This document shows, piece by piece, positions 55,518 through 64,000 of a stretch of 64,000 bases of DNA (position 1 is its first letter; each line of letters opens with the position of its first letter). Source of the stretch: Candidatus Binatia bacterium (GTDB lineage Bacteria > Desulfobacterota > Binatia > UBA12015); the NCBI GenBank assembly GCA_036563615.1, contig DATCMB010000016.1, forward strand, positions 186,001 to 250,000, read 5' to 3'. A model generated the notes under the pieces. The model was not told the DNA's origin, made no database searches, and was given only the letters and a program-made list of their open reading frames with translations. Both the position numbers and the translations under genes were made by a program.

Positions 55518-55937
55518 TCACTCGCCGATGATTTTCACGAGCACGCGCTTCTTCCGCCGCCCGTCGAACTCGCCGTAGAAGATCTGCTCCCACGGGCCCA
55601 GGTCGAGCGCGCCGTCGGTGATCGCGACGACCACCTCCCGACCCATGATCTGGCGCTTCAAGTGCGCGTCCGCGTTGTCCTCGCCCGTGTCGTTGTGCCG
55701 GTACTGCGACGTCGGCGCGTGCGGCGCGAGCTGCTCGAGCCAGCGCTCGTAGTCCTGGTGCAGCCCCGGCTCGTCGTCGTTGATGAACACCGACGCCGTG
55801 ATGTGCATCGCGTTCACCAGCACGAGCCCCTCGCGCACGCCGCTCGCGCGCACCTCCGCCTCGACCTGCTTCGTGATGTTCACGAAGCCACGCCGCGAGG
55901 GGACGTTGAACCACAGCTCCTTGCGGTGACTCTTCAC
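55518..55937 (-). CDS. YjbQ/UPF0047 family protein
   Basis: A 139-residue UPF0047 protein. The conserved His sites are visible: [16 protein letters not shown] and [16 protein letters not shown], with [20 protein letters not shown] near the C-terminus. The family includes E. coli YjbQ, reported to have weak thiamine phosphate synthase activity; its biological role is unclear. GTG 55937 overlaps the ThpR stop (GTGA), so the two are coupled. It is the last gene of a five-gene minus-strand group. Cytoplasmic. Confidence 0.9.
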   Translation of the reverse strand: MKSHRKELWFNVPSRRGFVNITKQVEAEVRASGVREGLVLVNAMHITASVFINDDEPGLHQDYERWLEQLAPHAPTSQYRHNDTGEDNADAHLKRQIMGREVVVAITDGALDLGPWEQIFYGEFDGRRKKRVLVKIIGE

Positions 55938-56485
55938 GCCGCCCCCGTGTCGTCGAGCGGATACACCGCCTCCGAGCGGTGCACCGCGCGCTTCGCCGAG
56001 AGCCGGCTCGAGTAAAGATGAAACTCCTCGACGCGGAACGGCTCCGCGCGGAACAGACCGTGCATCGCCATGAAGCTCCCCACCGCGCGCTCGGGCGTGT
56101 TCTTGAGCCGCGCGATCGTCACGTGCGGCGAGAACTTCCGCCGCTCGGGCTCGAGGCCGACGCGCACGAGCGCGCTCTCGACCTTGTCGTGCAGCGCCTT
56201 GAGCTCCGGGCTGCGCTCGAGCCCCGCCCACAGCACGCGCGGCTCGCCGCGCGGCGGGAAGTGGCCGACGCCGCGCAGCGTGAGCTCGAACGGCGCGAGC
56301 CGGACCTCGCCGAGCGCGTCCATGACGTCGCGGAACACGACGCCGTCGACCTCGCCGATGAAGCGCACCGTCAAGTGCATCTCGTCGGGCTCGAGCCAGC
56401 GCGCGCCCGGCACGTCGCCGGACAGACGCGCGAGCGCCTGCTTCTGCGGCTCGGGAATCTCGACGCAGACGAACAGACGGTACAC
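55934..56485 (-). CDS. thpR: RNA 2',3'-cyclic phosphodiesterase (ThpR / 2'-5' RNA ligase family)
   Basis: A 183-residue two-His phosphoesterase. The two HxTx motifs are HLTVRFIG (about 37) and HVTIARLK (about 121), each in the right place. Known relatives open 2',3'-cyclic phosphate ends of RNA (and join 2'-5' in reverse). GTG 56485 has GAGGAAGG upstream. It overlaps YjbQ by four bases and follows the NUDIX gene by 22 bp. A tRNA-splicing ligase is not present in the window, so its substrate may be general RNA ends. Confidence 0.92.
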   Translation of the reverse strand: MYRLFVCVEIPEPQKQALARLSGDVPGARWLEPDEMHLTVRFIGEVDGVVFRDVMDALGEVRLAPFELTLRGVGHFPPRGEPRVLWAGLERSPELKALHDKVESALVRVGLEPERRKFSPHVTIARLKNTPERAVGSFMAMHGLFRAEPFRVEEFHLYSSRLSAKRAVHRSEAVYPLDDTGAA

Positions 56486-56507
56486 GGACGACCTTCCTCG
56501 CAGCTCC

Positions 56508-57128
56508 TCAGCGCGTGCCCGGCGCGTGCGGCTCGACGCCGACGCCGTCGAGCACCTCGAGGAAGCCGCACAGGATGCGGTAGGTCAAACCCCACACCGT
56601 CTTGCCGCGGTAGAGGAAGGCCGGGAAGTCCGCCTCGAAGCCGTCGCGCGACAGGTGCGTCGAGCCCTTGTAGCGGTCGTCGCGGAAGATCCGCATCGGC
56701 ACCCACAGCGCGTCCGCGACCTCGCTCGTGTCGGGCGTCGGCGGACGCACCTCGTCGAGGAAGAACACGAACGGCGTGATCACCATGTCGAGGTCGCGCC
56801 CGCGCGCCTGCGCCTGGATCTCGTCGAGCGGCGCGATGAGTCGACCGTCGCGCACGAGATCGATGCCGACCTCCTCGCGCGTCTCGCGGATCGCCGTGCG
56901 CTCGAGCGACGCGTCGGTCGCGTCGTGTCGACCGCCGGGGAACGCCATGTGCCCCGACCACGGATCGAGCGGGTGCTTGGCGCGCTCGATCATCAGCGTC
57001 CAGAGCTCGCCGTCGGACGGCGCGATCACCATCGCGACCGCGGCGCGCATCACCGGGTCGAGGTCGACGACGCGAGGCTTGCGGTTGCGGATCCGCTCCT
57101 CGATCAGCGGCAGATCACGCGGCGTCAT
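56508..57128 (-). CDS. NUDIX hydrolase, CoA pyrophosphatase-like
   Basis: A 206-residue NUDIX protein. The box reads GGRHDATDASLERTAIRETR with EEVGI following, and is preceded by HMAFPGGR. The DASLERTA form before the RE-x-x-EE-x-G box matches the CoA-diphosphatase (NudL/NUDT7) subgroup rather than MutT. The expected reaction is cleavage of CoA or acyl-CoA to 3',5'-ADP and phosphopantetheine. ATG 57128 overlaps the HNH stop (ATGA). CoA-metabolising genes are common in this window. Another nucleotide substrate cannot be excluded. Confidence 0.88.
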   Translation of the reverse strand: MTPRDLPLIEERIRNRKPRVVDLDPVMRAAVAMVIAPSDGELWTLMIERAKHPLDPWSGHMAFPGGRHDATDASLERTAIRETREEVGIDLVRDGRLIAPLDEIQAQARGRDLDMVITPFVFFLDEVRPPTPDTSEVADALWVPMRIFRDDRYKGSTHLSRDGFEADFPAFLYRGKTVWGLTYRILCGFLEVLDGVGVEPHAPGTR

Positions 57129-57424
57129 CGGCTTGCGTCCGGCTCCCACTCGAACGGCAAGCTGTGCTTCTTCGCGTCGTTGCAGGCCTTGCAGGCCGGC
57201 ACCACGTTGCCCCGCGTCGAGCGCCCGCCGCGGATGATCGGCACGAGATGGTCCATGGTCAGCGCGCGCGCGCCGACGTTTGCGCCGCAGTAGTGGCAGA
57301 TCCCGCTCGCGCGCCGCCGCTTCCACCACTGGCTCTCGCGCAGCTCGCGTGCCTTCGCCCGCTCGCGACGGACGTGCGCCTCGTCGACCTCGACCAGGAA
57401 CGGCGCTCTGGGGAATTCTGCCAC
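57125..57424 (-). CDS. Small HNH endonuclease
   Basis: A 99-residue protein consisting of an N-terminal charged helix (DEAHVRRERAKARELRES) and a compact HNH domain: CHYCGANVG, then MDHLVPIIRGGRSTRGNVVPAC with KACN. The four cysteines bind zinc and the HLVP His is catalytic; this is the McrA/HNH_5 type. GTG 57424 is the start. The coupling with NUDIX (ATGA) is tight. It has no partner restriction or phage genes, so a housekeeping or RNA/DNA processing role within this operon is more likely than defence, but that is inference. Confidence 0.88.
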   Translation of the reverse strand: MAEFPRAPFLVEVDEAHVRRERAKARELRESQWWKRRRASGICHYCGANVGARALTMDHLVPIIRGGRSTRGNVVPACKACNDAKKHSLPFEWEPDASR

Positions 57425-57443
57425 GGTCCGAATCTTCGCACGC

Positions 57444-58229
57444 TCACGCCGCTTCGACCACCGCGGGCAGGACGACGAAGAGCTGGATCGCGTCGAACAC
57501 GGCGTGCGCGACGATGCACGGCACGACGTCGCCGCGCGCGCTGAACACGCGGCCGATCACCAGCGAGACGACGAACACGCCGACCAGCATCAGCGGCAGG
57601 CCGTAGCTCGCGTGGCTCGCGGTGAACAGCAGGCTCGAGACCAGCAGCCCCGTGCGCGCCTGCAGGAACGAGCGGAAGAAGAGCTCCTCGAAGATGCCCG
57701 CCGACAGCACGAGCGCGAGGCGCTGCGGCACCGACAGCCCGACGATCGTCCGCACCACGCCGGGGATCTCCTCCTGCTCGGCGACCGCCGCGCCCTCTCC
57801 TCCGACCAGACCGACCAGCGTGCCGACGACCGCCATCGCGAGCATCGTCACCGCCCAGCCGGCGAAGCCCGCCGCCACGCCGCGACGGATCGCGCGCAGC
57901 GGATTCTCCGTGCGCACGTGCAGGAAGCGCAGCAGCGGCCGGAAGCCGGCGAGCATCCACCACACGACGAGGAAGCCGAGCAGCAGCGCGTGGCCGAGGA
58001 AGAGCGCGGGGAAGTCGACGTGCTCGAGGCGCTCGGTTGGAACCGGCTCGCCGATGCGGGTCGCCGGCATGACCACCGTCAGCGCCAGCGTGACCGTCAG
58101 CGCGGCGTACGCGAGGAAGCGACGCGCCGGGCTCGGGAACTCCTCGACGACGAGGCGCGGCCAGGAGGTGCGCGACGTCAAGCCGATGGTCGCGACCGCC
58201 GATAGGATGAGGGCGCCGAGCATGCTCAT
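57444..58229 (-). CDS. CPBP (CAAX/Abi) family intramembrane metalloprotease
   Basis: A 261-residue polytopic protein with about seven helices. The conserved sites are EELFFRSFLQ (Glu-Glu and Arg), TASHASYG and IVAHAVFDAI, which are the three motifs of CPBP glutamic-type intramembrane proteases. Known members cleave CAAX-like substrates or act in bacteriocin self-immunity. ATG 58229. It is followed 19 bp on by the HNH gene on the same strand, so it likely heads the operon. Substrate unknown. Confidence 0.9.
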   Translation of the reverse strand: MSMLGALILSAVATIGLTSRTSWPRLVVEEFPSPARRFLAYAALTVTLALTVVMPATRIGEPVPTERLEHVDFPALFLGHALLLGFLVVWWMLAGFRPLLRFLHVRTENPLRAIRRGVAAGFAGWAVTMLAMAVVGTLVGLVGGEGAAVAEQEEIPGVVRTIVGLSVPQRLALVLSAGIFEELFFRSFLQARTGLLVSSLLFTASHASYGLPLMLVGVFVVSLVIGRVFSARGDVVPCIVAHAVFDAIQLFVVLPAVVEAA

Positions 58230-58239
58230 TGGCGCGCTT

Positions 58240-58267
58240 GGAACCGTTCAGGCATAAGGCAGTCGCG
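58240..58267 (+). promoter_or_regulatory. Candidate ECF-type promoter before the patatin gene
   Basis: GGAAC (58240-58244) is followed after 17 bases by GTC (58262-58264), the same spacing as the GGAAC-N17-GTC set at 60164-60192 before the ECF sigma gene. The ATG of the patatin is only 4 bases past the GTC, so transcription would have to be leaderless or begin inside the gene; treat it as tentative. Confidence 0.3.
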
Positions 58268-58268
58268 C

Positions 58269-59441
58269 ATGTCGACGATAACACGCAATTCCGACTCGGG
58301 CGGCAAGCTCGGCCTCGTGCTCTCCGGCGGCGGCGCGCGAGGCCCCTTGCAGGTCGGCGTCTACGAGCGCCTGTTGCGTGACTCTCGCTTCGCCGACGGC
58401 CCGCAGGTGCTGAGCGGCACCTCCGCGGGCGCGCTCAACGCCGCCATGATCTCCGCCGGCTTCACGCCGAGCGAGATGATGGACTTCTGGTACGGCCTCG
58501 CCGACGACCCACCGGTCGTCGCGAGCGCGCGCTTCTTCCGCACGCTCGCCCAGACGCTGCTCAAGATCGCGGCGCGCGAGCTCCTCGACGTGCCCCGCCG
58601 GCTGCCGCGCGACACGATCCGCTTCCTGCAGCGCGCGCGCTACTACTGGCCGCCGCAGCTCGGCTCGCTCGCGGCGCTGGTCACCGACTACTTCCTGACC
58701 AGCCGCTTCGACCTGGTGAGCGAGATCCTCGAGGGCATCGAGGAGCCGTTCCTGGTCGACACGGGACGCCTGCGCGATCGCCTGGTGAAGCTGTTCGGCG
58801 GAACGCGCGTACCGAGCAAGCGGCGGCTCGCGATCAACGCGGTCGACATCCACACCGGACGCGTCGTGCGCTACGTCACCGGACCGGTGCCGGCGGTGCC
58901 GGCGTCGGAGTACGTCGTGGTGCCGGCGATCAGCGTCGACATGCTGGTCGCGAGCGCGAGCATCCCGCTGCTGTTCAGCCCGGTGCCGATCGGCACGCGG
59001 CTGCTGTGGGACGGGGGGCTGCTGGTCAACACGCCGCTCGCGCCGGCGGTCGCGCTCGGCGCGGATCAGATCATCACGGTGCTGGTCACCGAGCAGCACC
59101 GCACCGGCAGCCTGCGCCGCTTCGGCCGCGCCGTCGAGCGCACCGCGGACTCGTTCCTCGAGAACGCGTACAACGTCGACCGCATGCTGCTGCTCGAGCG
59201 CAACCGTCTCGCGCGGATGGACGGCAGCCCGTACCGCGAGGTCAAGCTCTACGAGGCGCTGCGTCCGGCGCACGACCGCGCGGTGTTCAGCGCGGGCTCG
59301 TACCTGAACTTCCAGCGCCCGACGATGGCCGCGATGTACCGCGCCGGTCAGCGCGCCGCGACCGACTGGCTCGCGCAGGGTCCGCCGATCGACCGCCTCG
59401 ACGCGCGTCAGAACGTGACGCGCAGCGCGCGCACCGGCTGA
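58269..59441 (+). CDS. Patatin-like phospholipase
   Basis: A 390-residue patatin-type acyl hydrolase (RssA/YjjU-like). The oxyanion loop LVLSGGGARGPLQVGVYERL (15-34), nucleophile elbow GTSAGALN (Ser about 51) and catalytic Asp in WDGGLLVNTP (about 247) form the Ser-Asp dyad. The DGG is intact, so it should be active on phospholipid or acyl-glycerol. No signal peptide. The C-terminal about 130 residues are helical with no extra domain. ATG 58269. It converges on the ECF sigma gene and diverges from the CPBP gene. Confidence 0.92.
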   Translation: MSTITRNSDSGGKLGLVLSGGGARGPLQVGVYERLLRDSRFADGPQVLSGTSAGALNAAMISAGFTPSEMMDFWYGLADDPPVVASARFFRTLAQTLLKIAARELLDVPRRLPRDTIRFLQRARYYWPPQLGSLAALVTDYFLTSRFDLVSEILEGIEEPFLVDTGRLRDRLVKLFGGTRVPSKRRLAINAVDIHTGRVVRYVTGPVPAVPASEYVVVPAISVDMLVASASIPLLFSPVPIGTRLLWDGGLLVNTPLAPAVALGADQIITVLVTEQHRTGSLRRFGRAVERTADSFLENAYNVDRMLLLERNRLARMDGSPYREVKLYEALRPAHDRAVFSAGSYLNFQRPTMAAMYRAGQRAATDWLAQGPPIDRLDARQNVTRSARTG

Positions 59442-59459
59442 TTCGCCGACGCGTTCCGT

Positions 59460-60131
59460 TCACGCGGCGACGCGCGCGAGGACCGCGGCGACCACGGCGT
59501 CGCAGCGCTCGTTGCCGAAGCCGAAGCACTCGCGCAGCCGGAGCCCGAAGCGCGTCTCGATGTCGCGCCGCAGGAGCTCGCGCGCGCGGTGCAGCCGCGT
59601 GCGCACCGTCTCCTCCGGGACGTCCTGGCACTCCGCGGTCTCGGCCGTGCTGAGCCCCTCGACGGCGCGCAGCACGAACGTCGTGCGGTAGACCTCGGGC
59701 AGCTCGCCGATCGCGCTCTCGAGCGCGCGGCGCAGCTCGACGTCGATCGACTGCTGCTCCGCGCTGCATGCGACGTCGGGGAGCGCGTCGCCGGCGTCGG
59801 TGGCGTCGAAGGTGCGGCGACGCAGACGGTCGCGCTCGATCGCATGGTTCAGCACGATGCGCGTGAGCCAGGTCGAGAAGCGCGCCCGTCCCGCGAACGA
59901 GGCGAGGTTGGCGTACGCGCGCACCCACGCCTCCTGCATCGCATCCTCCGCCTCGTGGTCGTCGCGCAGCACGGCGCGCGCGGCGCGGTAGACGCGCTGG
60001 TTGTAGCGGCGCATCAGGACCTCGAAGAGCCGGACGTCGCCGGCCAGCACGCGCTCGACGACCTCCTCGTCGGCGAGCGCCGCCGCGGACGCCAACGTGT
60101 CCCCCGCCGACGTCGGTCGGGTGTCGAGCAT
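59460..60131 (-). CDS. ECF-type RNA polymerase sigma factor
   Basis: A 223-residue sigma-70 family ECF sigma. Region 2 is seen as LMRRYNQRVYRAARAVLRDD with EAEDAMQEAWVRAYANL, and region 4 as LPEVYRTTFVLRAVEGLS with AETAECQDVPEETVRTRLHRA. The linker between them is normal. The C-terminal tail (RLRECFGFGNERCDAVVAAVLA) has two cysteines and is longer than the minimal ECF, possibly a regulatory extension. ATG 60131 is chosen because GAGGAG lies five bases upstream; longer starts at 60146 and 60224 are in frame. No anti-sigma factor gene adjoins it: the divergent neighbour is a cytochrome c peroxidase-like gene. Confidence 0.92.
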   Translation of the reverse strand: MLDTRPTSAGDTLASAAALADEEVVERVLAGDVRLFEVLMRRYNQRVYRAARAVLRDDHEAEDAMQEAWVRAYANLASFAGRARFSTWLTRIVLNHAIERDRLRRRTFDATDAGDALPDVACSAEQQSIDVELRRALESAIGELPEVYRTTFVLRAVEGLSTAETAECQDVPEETVRTRLHRARELLRRDIETRFGLRLRECFGFGNERCDAVVAAVLARVAA

Positions 60132-60163
60132 GAACGCTCCTCGCATCTGGACCTCCGCAGCCA

Positions 60164-60192
60164 TTCGACGGCGCGGCTCACGAAACGTTCCC
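60164..60192 (-). promoter_or_regulatory. Candidate ECF-type promoter of the sigma gene
   Basis: On the minus strand GGGAACGTTT (60192-60183) is followed after 17 bases (counted from GGAAC) by GTCGAA (60169-60164), close to the ECF consensus GGAAC and GTC. The ATG with ribosome site lies 33 bases further, a normal leader. This suggests autoregulation. Confidence 0.5.
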
Positions 60193-60203
60193 GCGGGAAC
60201 GTT
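60184..60203. promoter_or_regulatory. Perfect 20-bp palindrome between the ECF sigma and di-haem cytochrome genes
   Basis: AACGTTCCCGCGGGAACGTT is its own reverse complement. Each half contains GGGAACGTT, an ECF -35-like word, one for each diverging gene. It may be a shared -35 module or an operator for a dimeric regulator. Confidence 0.7.
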
Positions 60204-60241
60204 CCGGCGCCCCGGCGCTCTCATGGCCAGGAGGCAACGTC

Positions 60242-61630
60242 ATGGGAGAGCATACTCGATCGCGCCTTCGCGCGCGCTGGGTTGAGGCCGTCTTGCTCGC
60301 CACCGTACCCTTGGTGTTCGTGGCGCTGGTCGGATTGTCCGGCGCCGCGGGGCCGATTCGCATCCCGCACGGTGGCGGGGCGCTGCCGGGGCGCGGCGGC
60401 CCGCGCGCCGACCCGGTGCTCGAGAACGCCGCGGCGCTGATCGCCGAGGGCCGGCGCACGTTCCGCGAGGACACCTTCGGCGACGAGCAGTTCTGGGGCG
60501 GCACGCTGCGCCTGCACGAGGCGATCGCCGGCGCCGCGCACGGCGGCGTCGGACCGGGCGTGAGCCCGCGCGCAGCGCTCGGCGTCGGGCTCAAGGTCGA
60601 CGCCGAGGCGCTGCCGCCGCAACTTCGTGCGCGGCTGCGCCGCGGCGAGCTCGACCTCGACGATCCGGCGACGACGCTCGCGCTGCTCGAGCTCGACGCG
60701 GTGGTCGGCGTCAAGGGCTTCTTCGACGGGGCCGGAAACCTGAGCTCGCTCGGCATCCAGTGCGCGTTCTGCCACTCGACGGTCGACGACGCGCTGGCGC
60801 CCGGCATCGGCAAGCGCCTCGACGGCTGGGCGAACCGCGACCTGAACGTCGGCGCGATCATCGACCTGTCGCCCGACCTCTCGCCGATCGCCGCGCTGCT
60901 GCAGGTCGACGAGGCGACGGTGCGCACCGTCCTGCGCTCGTGGGGACCGGGCAAGTTCGACGCGTCGCTGCTGCTCGACGGTCGCGCGCTGCGTCCCGAC
61001 GGCACGCCGGCCGCGACGCTCATCCCGCCCGCCTACGGCCTCGCCGGCGTCAACCTGCACACCTTCACCGGCTGGGGCGGCGTGAGCCACTGGAACGCGC
61101 TGGTCGCGAACGTCGAGATGCAGGGCCAGGGGAGGTTCTTCGACCCGCGGCTCGACGACGCCGAGCAGTTCCCGGTCGCGGCGCGCGCCGGCTTCGGCCA
61201 CCTGCGCGCCGACGTCGACCGGATCACGCCGAAGCTCCCGGCGCTGCAGCTCTACCAGCTCTCGCTGCCGACGCCCGTGCCGCCGCCCGGCAGCTTCGAC
61301 GCCGAAGCCGCGGCGCGCGGCGAGGAGCTGTTCAGCGGTCGCGCGCGCTGCGCGACCTGCCACGTGCCGCCGCTCTTCACCGAGCCCGGCTGGAACATGC
61401 ACACCGCCGAGGAGATCGGCATCGACGACTTCCAGGCGAGCCGCTCACCCGACCGGCGCTACCGCACCACACCGCTGCGCGGGCTCTGGGCGCACGCCAA
61501 GGGTGGCTTCTACCACGACGGACGCTTCGCGACGCTCGCCGACGTCGTGCGCCACTACGACGCTCACTTCGCGCTCGGCTTGACGGAGCAGGAGATCGCC
61601 GACCTGGTCGAGTACCTGAAGTCGCTGTGA
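60242..61630 (+). CDS. Di-haem cytochrome c peroxidase-like protein
   Basis: A 462-residue protein with an N-terminal membrane helix or signal (EAVLLATVPLVFVALVGLSGAA). There are two CxxCH haem-binding motifs: CAFCH at 174-178 and CATCH at 370-374, spaced as in the bacterial cytochrome c peroxidase/MauG group. The segments DEQFWGGTLRLHEAIAGAA near the N-terminus and TPLRGLWAHAKGGFYHDGRF in the C-terminal domain are typical of this family. ATG 60242 has CAGGAGG upstream. It probably acts in the periplasm, reducing peroxide or oxidising a partner. It diverges from the ECF sigma gene and may be in its regulon. Confidence 0.9.
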   Translation: MGEHTRSRLRARWVEAVLLATVPLVFVALVGLSGAAGPIRIPHGGGALPGRGGPRADPVLENAAALIAEGRRTFREDTFGDEQFWGGTLRLHEAIAGAAHGGVGPGVSPRAALGVGLKVDAEALPPQLRARLRRGELDLDDPATTLALLELDAVVGVKGFFDGAGNLSSLGIQCAFCHSTVDDALAPGIGKRLDGWANRDLNVGAIIDLSPDLSPIAALLQVDEATVRTVLRSWGPGKFDASLLLDGRALRPDGTPAATLIPPAYGLAGVNLHTFTGWGGVSHWNALVANVEMQGQGRFFDPRLDDAEQFPVAARAGFGHLRADVDRITPKLPALQLYQLSLPTPVPPPGSFDAEAAARGEELFSGRARCATCHVPPLFTEPGWNMHTAEEIGIDDFQASRSPDRRYRTTPLRGLWAHAKGGFYHDGRFATLADVVRHYDAHFALGLTEQEIADLVEYLKSL

Positions 61631-61646
61631 GGTCGCGGTGACGCCG

Positions 61647-62654
<1,008 letters not shown>

Positions 62655-62771
62655 GCCGTCATGGTGCCGTCTGCCGCGGCGCCGCGCCAGCCCCACGGCG
62701 CCGAAGCGCGAGCCCCGTCGCGCGGCGGCGCGGTGTATGCACCCCGCGCCGCTTCCGCTGCGCGACGCGCG

Positions 62772-64000
62772 CTACGACGCCGCGCTCTGCGCGCGCGCCG
62801 CGAGCGCCGTCTTGTCGACCTTCATCCCCGGCGTCAGCGGCAGCTCCGCGCACACCACCACGCGGTCGGGGACCTTGTAGTCGGCGATGTGACGCGCGAC
62901 GAAGGCGCGCACCTCGTCCGCGTCGGGCGGCGTCGCCGGGTCACGAGGCACGATGAACGCGACGCCGCGCTCGCCGAGCACCGGGTCCGGCACGCCGACC
63001 ACCGCGGCCTGCGCGATCGCCGGGTGCTCGCCGAGCACCGCCTCGACCTCGACCGGGTACACGTTGTAGCCGCCGCGGATGTACATCTCCTTCTTGCGGC
63101 CGACGAGCCGCAGGTAGCCCTGCTCGTCGAGCACGCCGAGGTCGCCGGTGTAGAAGAAGCCGTCGGCGTCGAGCACCTCGGCGGTCGCCTCCGGCTGCTT
63201 CCAGTAGCCGCGCATCACCGCCGGCGAGCGGATCGCCACCTCGCCGACCTCGCCCGGCGGCAGCGGCCGGCGCGCGTCGTCGACCACGCGCAGCTCGACG
63301 ATCGAGCTCGCATGGCCGACCGTGGTCGCGAGCTGCTCCTCGGTGTCGCCCGGGCGCGAGCCCGTGCCGACGGCGGTCTCGGTGCACGAGTAGCGCGTGA
63401 CGAGCTCGATCTTGAGCCGCTCGCGGATCTGACGCACGAGCTCCGGCGTGAACGGCGCGCCGCCGATCGCCCCCGTGCGCAGCGACGACAGGTCGAAGCG
63501 CTCGAGCTCCGGGTCCATCAGGATCAGGCTGTACTGCGCCGGGACGCCGCCGATGTAGCTGACGCGCTCGCGCTCGATGGTCTCGAGCACGGTGCGCGCC
63601 TTGAACGACTCGAGCAGCACCGTGGTCTGCGCGCCCGAGATGTTGGCGACGATCTTGGTCATGAAGCCGACGTGCGAGAACGGCGTGCCGGTCGCGAGCG
63701 CGCGCTCGCCGTACTCCTGCAGCAGCTCGTGCCGCGTCTCGCGGACCGCGTCGAGGTTGGCGTAGGTGAAGGTGGCGCCCTTCGGACGTCCGGTGGTGCC
63801 GCTCGTGTAGACGAGCGCCACGACGTCGTCCGGTGAGAGCTCGACGTGCGGCGGACGGCGCGTGGGATCGTCGCCCTCGAGCGCCGCGAAGGGCGCCAGC
63901 GCCGGCACGCGCACCGACGGGTCGCGGCTGCACGAGCAGGCGTCGATCTGCTCGACGTCGCCGTCGACGACGAAGACGTGCTCGAGCGTCGGGATGCGCG
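62772..64000 (-). CDS. AMP-dependent acyl-CoA synthetase, start cut off by window edge
   Basis: The C-terminal about 409 codons of an adenylate-forming enzyme; the open frame continues to base 64000. Visible motifs: ATP P-loop VYTSGTTGRPKGATFTY, the RYSCTETAVGTGSRPG segment (A5; normally YG-TE), YTGDLGVLDEQGYLRLVGRKKEMYI split around the hinge, GGYNVYPVEVEAVLGEHP, and the catalytic Lys near the end in TPGMKVDKTALAAR. Full enzymes are about 500-560 residues, so roughly 100-150 residues are missing. Substrate is unknown: benzoate/CoA-ligase and FadD-like options both fit. Confidence 0.9.
   Translation of the reverse strand, partial: RIPTLEHVFVVDGDVEQIDACSCSRDPSVRVPALAPFAALEGDDPTRRPPHVELSPDDVVALVYTSGTTGRPKGATFTYANLDAVRETRHELLQEYGERALATGTPFSHVGFMTKIVANISGAQTTVLLESFKARTVLETIERERVSYIGGVPAQYSLILMDPELERFDLSSLRTGAIGGAPFTPELVRQIRERLKIELVTRYSCTETAVGTGSRPGDTEEQLATTVGHASSIVELRVVDDARRPLPPGEVGEVAIRSPAVMRGYWKQPEATAEVLDADGFFYTGDLGVLDEQGYLRLVGRKKEMYIRGGYNVYPVEVEAVLGEHPAIAQAAVVGVPDPVLGERGVAFIVPRDPATPPDADEVRAFVARHIADYKVPDRVVVCAELPLTPGMKVDKTALAARAQSAAS

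Noticed and set aside
57125..58229. The HNH and CPBP genes as a restriction or phage-defence island.
   Set aside because: No methyltransferase, specificity subunit, integrase or tRNA boundary is present, and base composition matches the neighbours. The operon finding keeps defence only as one possibility.

Overview
This is a 64 kb, very GC-rich chromosomal window (roughly 70% by eye) from a Gram-negative-type bacterium. Almost every base is coding. Non-ATG starts (GTG, TTG) are common and many genes overlap by 1 to 4 bases. The gene content (LL-diaminopimelate aminotransferase, thiolase with an HMG-CoA-synthase/DUF35 fusion, an FATP-type acyl-CoA synthetase, DUF1573 lipoprotein, Cys-rich PQQ-type propeller) fits a deltaproteobacterial-type or Binatota-like lineage. 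That placement is inference; no rRNA or other decisive marker is present. I see no tRNA, rRNA, CRISPR array, prophage or insertion sequence.

Layout. 1-12.3 kb is mostly housekeeping: kup and mfd, a small coiled-coil protein, accC with a DUF1573 lipoprotein, a CBS protein with a BON/SRPBCC membrane protein, a DUF2795-like protein and a HelD-type helicase. 12.6-19.4 kb holds an MMACHC/CblC-like protein, a secreted beta-propeller with a duplicated Cys-rich domain, a membrane aldo-keto reductase with a ferredoxin-like tail, Rnk, a degenerate actin-fold ATPase and a small secreted protein. 19.4-30 kb holds a decayed SDR pseudogene, an M1 aminopeptidase with a histone-H1-like tail, an unknown 512-residue protein, cobyric acid synthase (cobQ), a thiolase with an HMGCS-like/DUF35 partner, and an alpha/beta hydrolase.

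30-50 kb is the envelope and exterior section: a subtilase with FG-GAP-like repeats, three related methyltransferases, two polytopic membrane proteins, a 1160-residue methyltransferase-glycosyltransferase-glycosyltransferase fusion, dapL, a duplicated pair of secreted proteins (one with a collagen-like Gly-X-Y tract), glutathione reductase, a CmoB-like methyltransferase and a membrane-anchored sulfatase-fold enzyme with Thr at the nucleophile position. 50-64 kb holds an acyl-CoA synthetase coupled to corA, a matrixin-type secreted protease between two copies of a palindromic repeat, a compact CPBP-HNH-NUDIX-ThpR-YjbQ operon, a patatin, an ECF sigma factor sharing a perfect 20-bp palindrome with a di-haem cytochrome c peroxidase-like gene, an ArsS-like radical SAM enzyme and the start-truncated end of another acyl-CoA synthetase.

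Themes. Genes for surface glycans and secreted proteases are concentrated in the middle and right. CoA/fatty-acid chemistry recurs (accC, thiolase/HMGCS-DUF35, two adenylating synthetases, CoA-type NUDIX, patatin). Cobalamin handling appears twice (CblC-like, CobQ). The least familiar items are the three-domain glycosyltransferase fusion, the apparently inactive HMGCS-like/DUF35 protein coupled to a thiolase, the H1-tailed aminopeptidase, the membrane AKR/ferredoxin, the palindromic repeat pair and the ECF-type palindrome.
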